A stretch of 7,522 nucleotides of DNA from JBBRWO01 sp964388455 (GTDB taxonomy: Bacteria > Actinomycetota > Coriobacteriia > Anaerosomatales > JAAXUF01): positions 1 to 7,522 of the forward strand of contig CAYMAN010000067.1 in NCBI GenBank assembly GCA_964388455.1. Reading direction: 5' to 3'. The notes under the pieces are model-generated. The model searched no databases and was not told the DNA's origin. It saw nothing but the letters and a program-made list of their open reading frames with translations. The translations under genes and the position numbers were made by a program. Shown in pieces: positions 6,196 to 7,522 of this stretch. Position 1 is the stretch's first letter; every line of letters begins with the position of its first letter.

Positions 6196-7164
6196 ATGGC
6201 CAAGCCGCTTTCAGAGTACAAGCCCGTCTATCTCATCTACGGAGATCAGGATATCAAGGTCGAGCAGGCGCTCGACGCGCTGAAGCGTGAGGTAGGCGAA
6301 GTCGCAGACCTCGACTTCAACTCCGAGACGTTTGACGGTGAATCCGCGAACGCGGACGACGTGATTGCCGCATGCAACACGTTGCCGTTCGCGTCGGAAC
6401 GACGACTCGTCGTTGTGCGAAACGTCGACAAGATGGACAAAGCCGGGACCGATCGAATCGTCGACTACGTCGGCGACCCCGCCGAGACGACCATCCTTGC
6501 GCTGGTGGCCAAGAAGATCGCCAAGAACACACGTCTGTACAAGGCAGTCGACAAGATCAAGGGCGTCTTGGAACGTCAGGGGCCGGGCCGCTCGGAATGG
6601 CCTCAAGAAGTGCAGAAGATCTTCTCGGCGCGCGGGCGCAACATACCGGCGGGCGCCGCCGAGCTTTTGGTGAGTTACGTGGGCAAGGACTTGCGGCGGA
6701 TTGTGGTCGAGTCCGAGAAGATCATCGGGTTCGCGGGCGATCGCGCGCAGCTGACACGCGAAGATGTCGAAGCGGTGGTCGCGCGCACAGCCAAGGCGTC
6801 GATCTTCGACTTCACCGCCGCGCTGGCGAACCGAGACTGTGCGACCGCGTTTCGCCTGATGGAGCAGTTGCTCGGAGACGGTGAGAGCATCTTTGGCCTG
6901 CACGCGCTGAGTTTGCGCACCATTCGCGACTTGATCGCTGTCGGCGCGCTGGTCGATCGCGGCGAGGGGGCGACCCCGATGGTTGCGGCAGCCCTCGGGC
7001 GACCGGACTGGATGGTCAAGCACCTTCCGCGTCAGGTCCGGGCGTTCAAGCCCGGGGAACTCGTCGAGATCCTCAAGGCTGCTGCTGACACTGAGGGGAA
7101 AATGAAAACGAGCCGGGATCCCCGACTCGCTTTCGAACGCTGGATCGTGAAGGTTTGCGGCTAG
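6196..7164 (+). CDS. holA: DNA polymerase III, delta subunit (clamp loader)
   Basis: HolA is the clamp-loader subunit that opens the beta sliding clamp during replication. The 322-residue protein (about 340 is common) begins with KPVYLIYGDQD at residues 9-19, typical of the family's N-terminal AAA+-like fold. It continues with LPFASERRLVVVRNVDKMD (63-81), NTRLYKAVDK (111-120), and the middle three-helix segment GKDLRRIVVESEKIIGFAGD (163-182). ASIFDFTAALANRD (201-214) opens the C-terminal collar domain, which ends with KTSRDPRLAFERWIVKV (304-320). No Walker A motif is seen, as expected for delta. ATG 6196 is chosen because homology begins there and ACGGAG (6186-6191) precedes it by four bases. 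An in-frame GTG at 6139 would add 19 unlikely residues and sits only two bases after GAGGAG. The gene follows comEC by 43 bases and is probably in the same transcript. Its stop overlaps the rpsT stop. Confidence 0.93.
   Translation: MAKPLSEYKPVYLIYGDQDIKVEQALDALKREVGEVADLDFNSETFDGESANADDVIAACNTLPFASERRLVVVRNVDKMDKAGTDRIVDYVGDPAETTILALVAKKIAKNTRLYKAVDKIKGVLERQGPGRSEWPQEVQKIFSARGRNIPAGAAELLVSYVGKDLRRIVVESEKIIGFAGDRAQLTREDVEAVVARTAKASIFDFTAALANRDCATAFRLMEQLLGDGESIFGLHALSLRTIRDLIAVGALVDRGEGATPMVAAALGRPDWMVKHLPRQVRAFKPGELVEILKAAADTEGKMKTSRDPRLAFERWIVKVCG
7099..7133 (-). terminator. Intrinsic terminator of rpsT, inside the holA coding end
   Basis: Read on the minus strand, CGAGTCGGG and CCCGGCTCG (plus-strand bases 7129-7109) form a nine-pair stem with one T:G wobble and a three-base GAT loop. 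It can extend through GA-rich bases pairing with the following TTTT. The run TTTTCATTTT follows directly (7108-7099). This is a textbook intrinsic terminator about 30 to 60 bases after the rpsT stop. On the plus strand the wobble becomes a C:A mismatch and only CTTTC follows, so it is directional, serving rpsT rather than holA. Confidence 0.75.
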
Positions 7165-7427
7165 GCGGTTACGCCATTGGCAAGCTTCATGATGCCTGAC
7201 TTGCGATTGGCAGCCTGCGAGGCGTGAATGACGCCCTTGCTGGCGGCCTTGTCGAGCAAGCGGCTCGCGTCGAGTGCTGCGGTGTTGGCAGCGACAGCGT
7301 CGCCGGCCTCGACTGCAACGTGGACCTTCTTGATGGCGGTCTTGAGCTCGCTCTTGACTGCCTTGTTGCGAATACGCGCCTTCTCGTTGGTAAGGACGCG
7401 CTTCTTCTGGCTCTTGATATTTGCCAC
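7161..7427 (-). CDS. rpsT: 30S ribosomal protein S20
   Basis: S20 is a small, basic, helical protein that binds 16S rRNA early in 30S assembly. The 88-residue product starts MANIKSQKKRVLTNEKARIRN and contains the conserved LDKAASKGVIHASQAANRKSGIMKLAN near its C-terminus; both sequence and length are typical. The start is GTG (7427-7425), with GGAGG (plus-strand 7442-7438) ten bases upstream. It is transcribed convergently to holA as a single gene with its own promoter and terminator. Its TAG stop is the complement of bases 7163-7161, so it shares the palindrome CTAG with the holA stop. The non-ATG start recalls E. coli rpsT, whose UUG start takes part in autogenous control. Confidence 0.98.
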   Translation of the reverse strand: MANIKSQKKRVLTNEKARIRNKAVKSELKTAIKKVHVAVEAGDAVAANTAALDASRLLDKAASKGVIHASQAANRKSGIMKLANGVTA

Positions 7428-7490
7428 GGTGCCTGTTCCTCCAGACGAATACGATGGTGCCCGTCGCAGTGGGGTGCGATGAACCAGAGA

Positions 7491-7520
7491 AGTCTATCAC
7501 ACGGCATCGGGCGTAGCCAA
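7491..7520 (-). promoter_or_regulatory. Probable rpsT promoter
   Basis: On the minus strand, TTGGCT (7520-7515) as the -35 box and TAGACT (7496-7491) as the -10 box are 18 bases apart. TGA directly before the -10 gives an extended -10 element. Transcription would start near 7484, about 57 bases before the GTG start, leaving room for a short leader. This is inferred from motif and spacing only. Confidence 0.5.
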
Positions 7521-7522
7521 AC

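Noticed and set aside
6211..7500. Long minus-strand reading frame (429 codons) opposite holA and overlapping rpsT
   Set aside because: It overlaps rpsT in another frame and mirrors the holA codons. No domain or suitable ribosome binding site is seen, so it is a shadow of two real genes.

Overview
The window is a GC-rich, gene-dense stretch of an ordinary bacterial chromosome. High GC content, TTG and GTG starts, strong GGAGG-type ribosome binding sites and the protein sequences suggest a high-GC Gram-positive (actinobacterial) lineage. A Coriobacteriia-like organism is my best guess, but it is only a guess from protein style and cannot be proven here. I see no mobile element, CRISPR array, prophage, integration scar or foreign-looking gene.

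Layout from left to right: a tRNA-Ala(GGC) gene with its own extended -10 box and a terminator hairpin; a short GC-rich leader; leuS (leucyl-tRNA synthetase, TTG start); a 190-base structured gap; comEA (membrane-anchored DNA receptor); comEC (DNA-uptake channel with a metallo-beta-lactamase-like domain), overlapping comEA by 17 bases; holA (DNA polymerase III delta subunit), 43 bases further on; and, convergently on the minus strand, rpsT (ribosomal protein S20) with its own promoter and terminator. The holA and rpsT reading frames end in the same CTAG.

Functionally, tRNA-Ala, leuS and rpsT serve translation and holA serves replication (it loads the beta clamp). comEA and comEC form the core of natural transformation: ComEA binds incoming double-stranded DNA outside the membrane and ComEC passes single strands through it. 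The comEA-comEC-holA run with a nearby opposing rpsT resembles a gene order I recall from many Gram-positive bacteria; here comEB is absent between comEA and comEC.

I found no previously undescribed system. The points most worth a second look are regulatory: a perfect 11-bp hairpin arm covering the probable ribosome binding site of comEA, a well-formed rpsT terminator embedded in the coding end of holA, the shared CTAG stop, and a 14-bp palindrome just upstream of holA.
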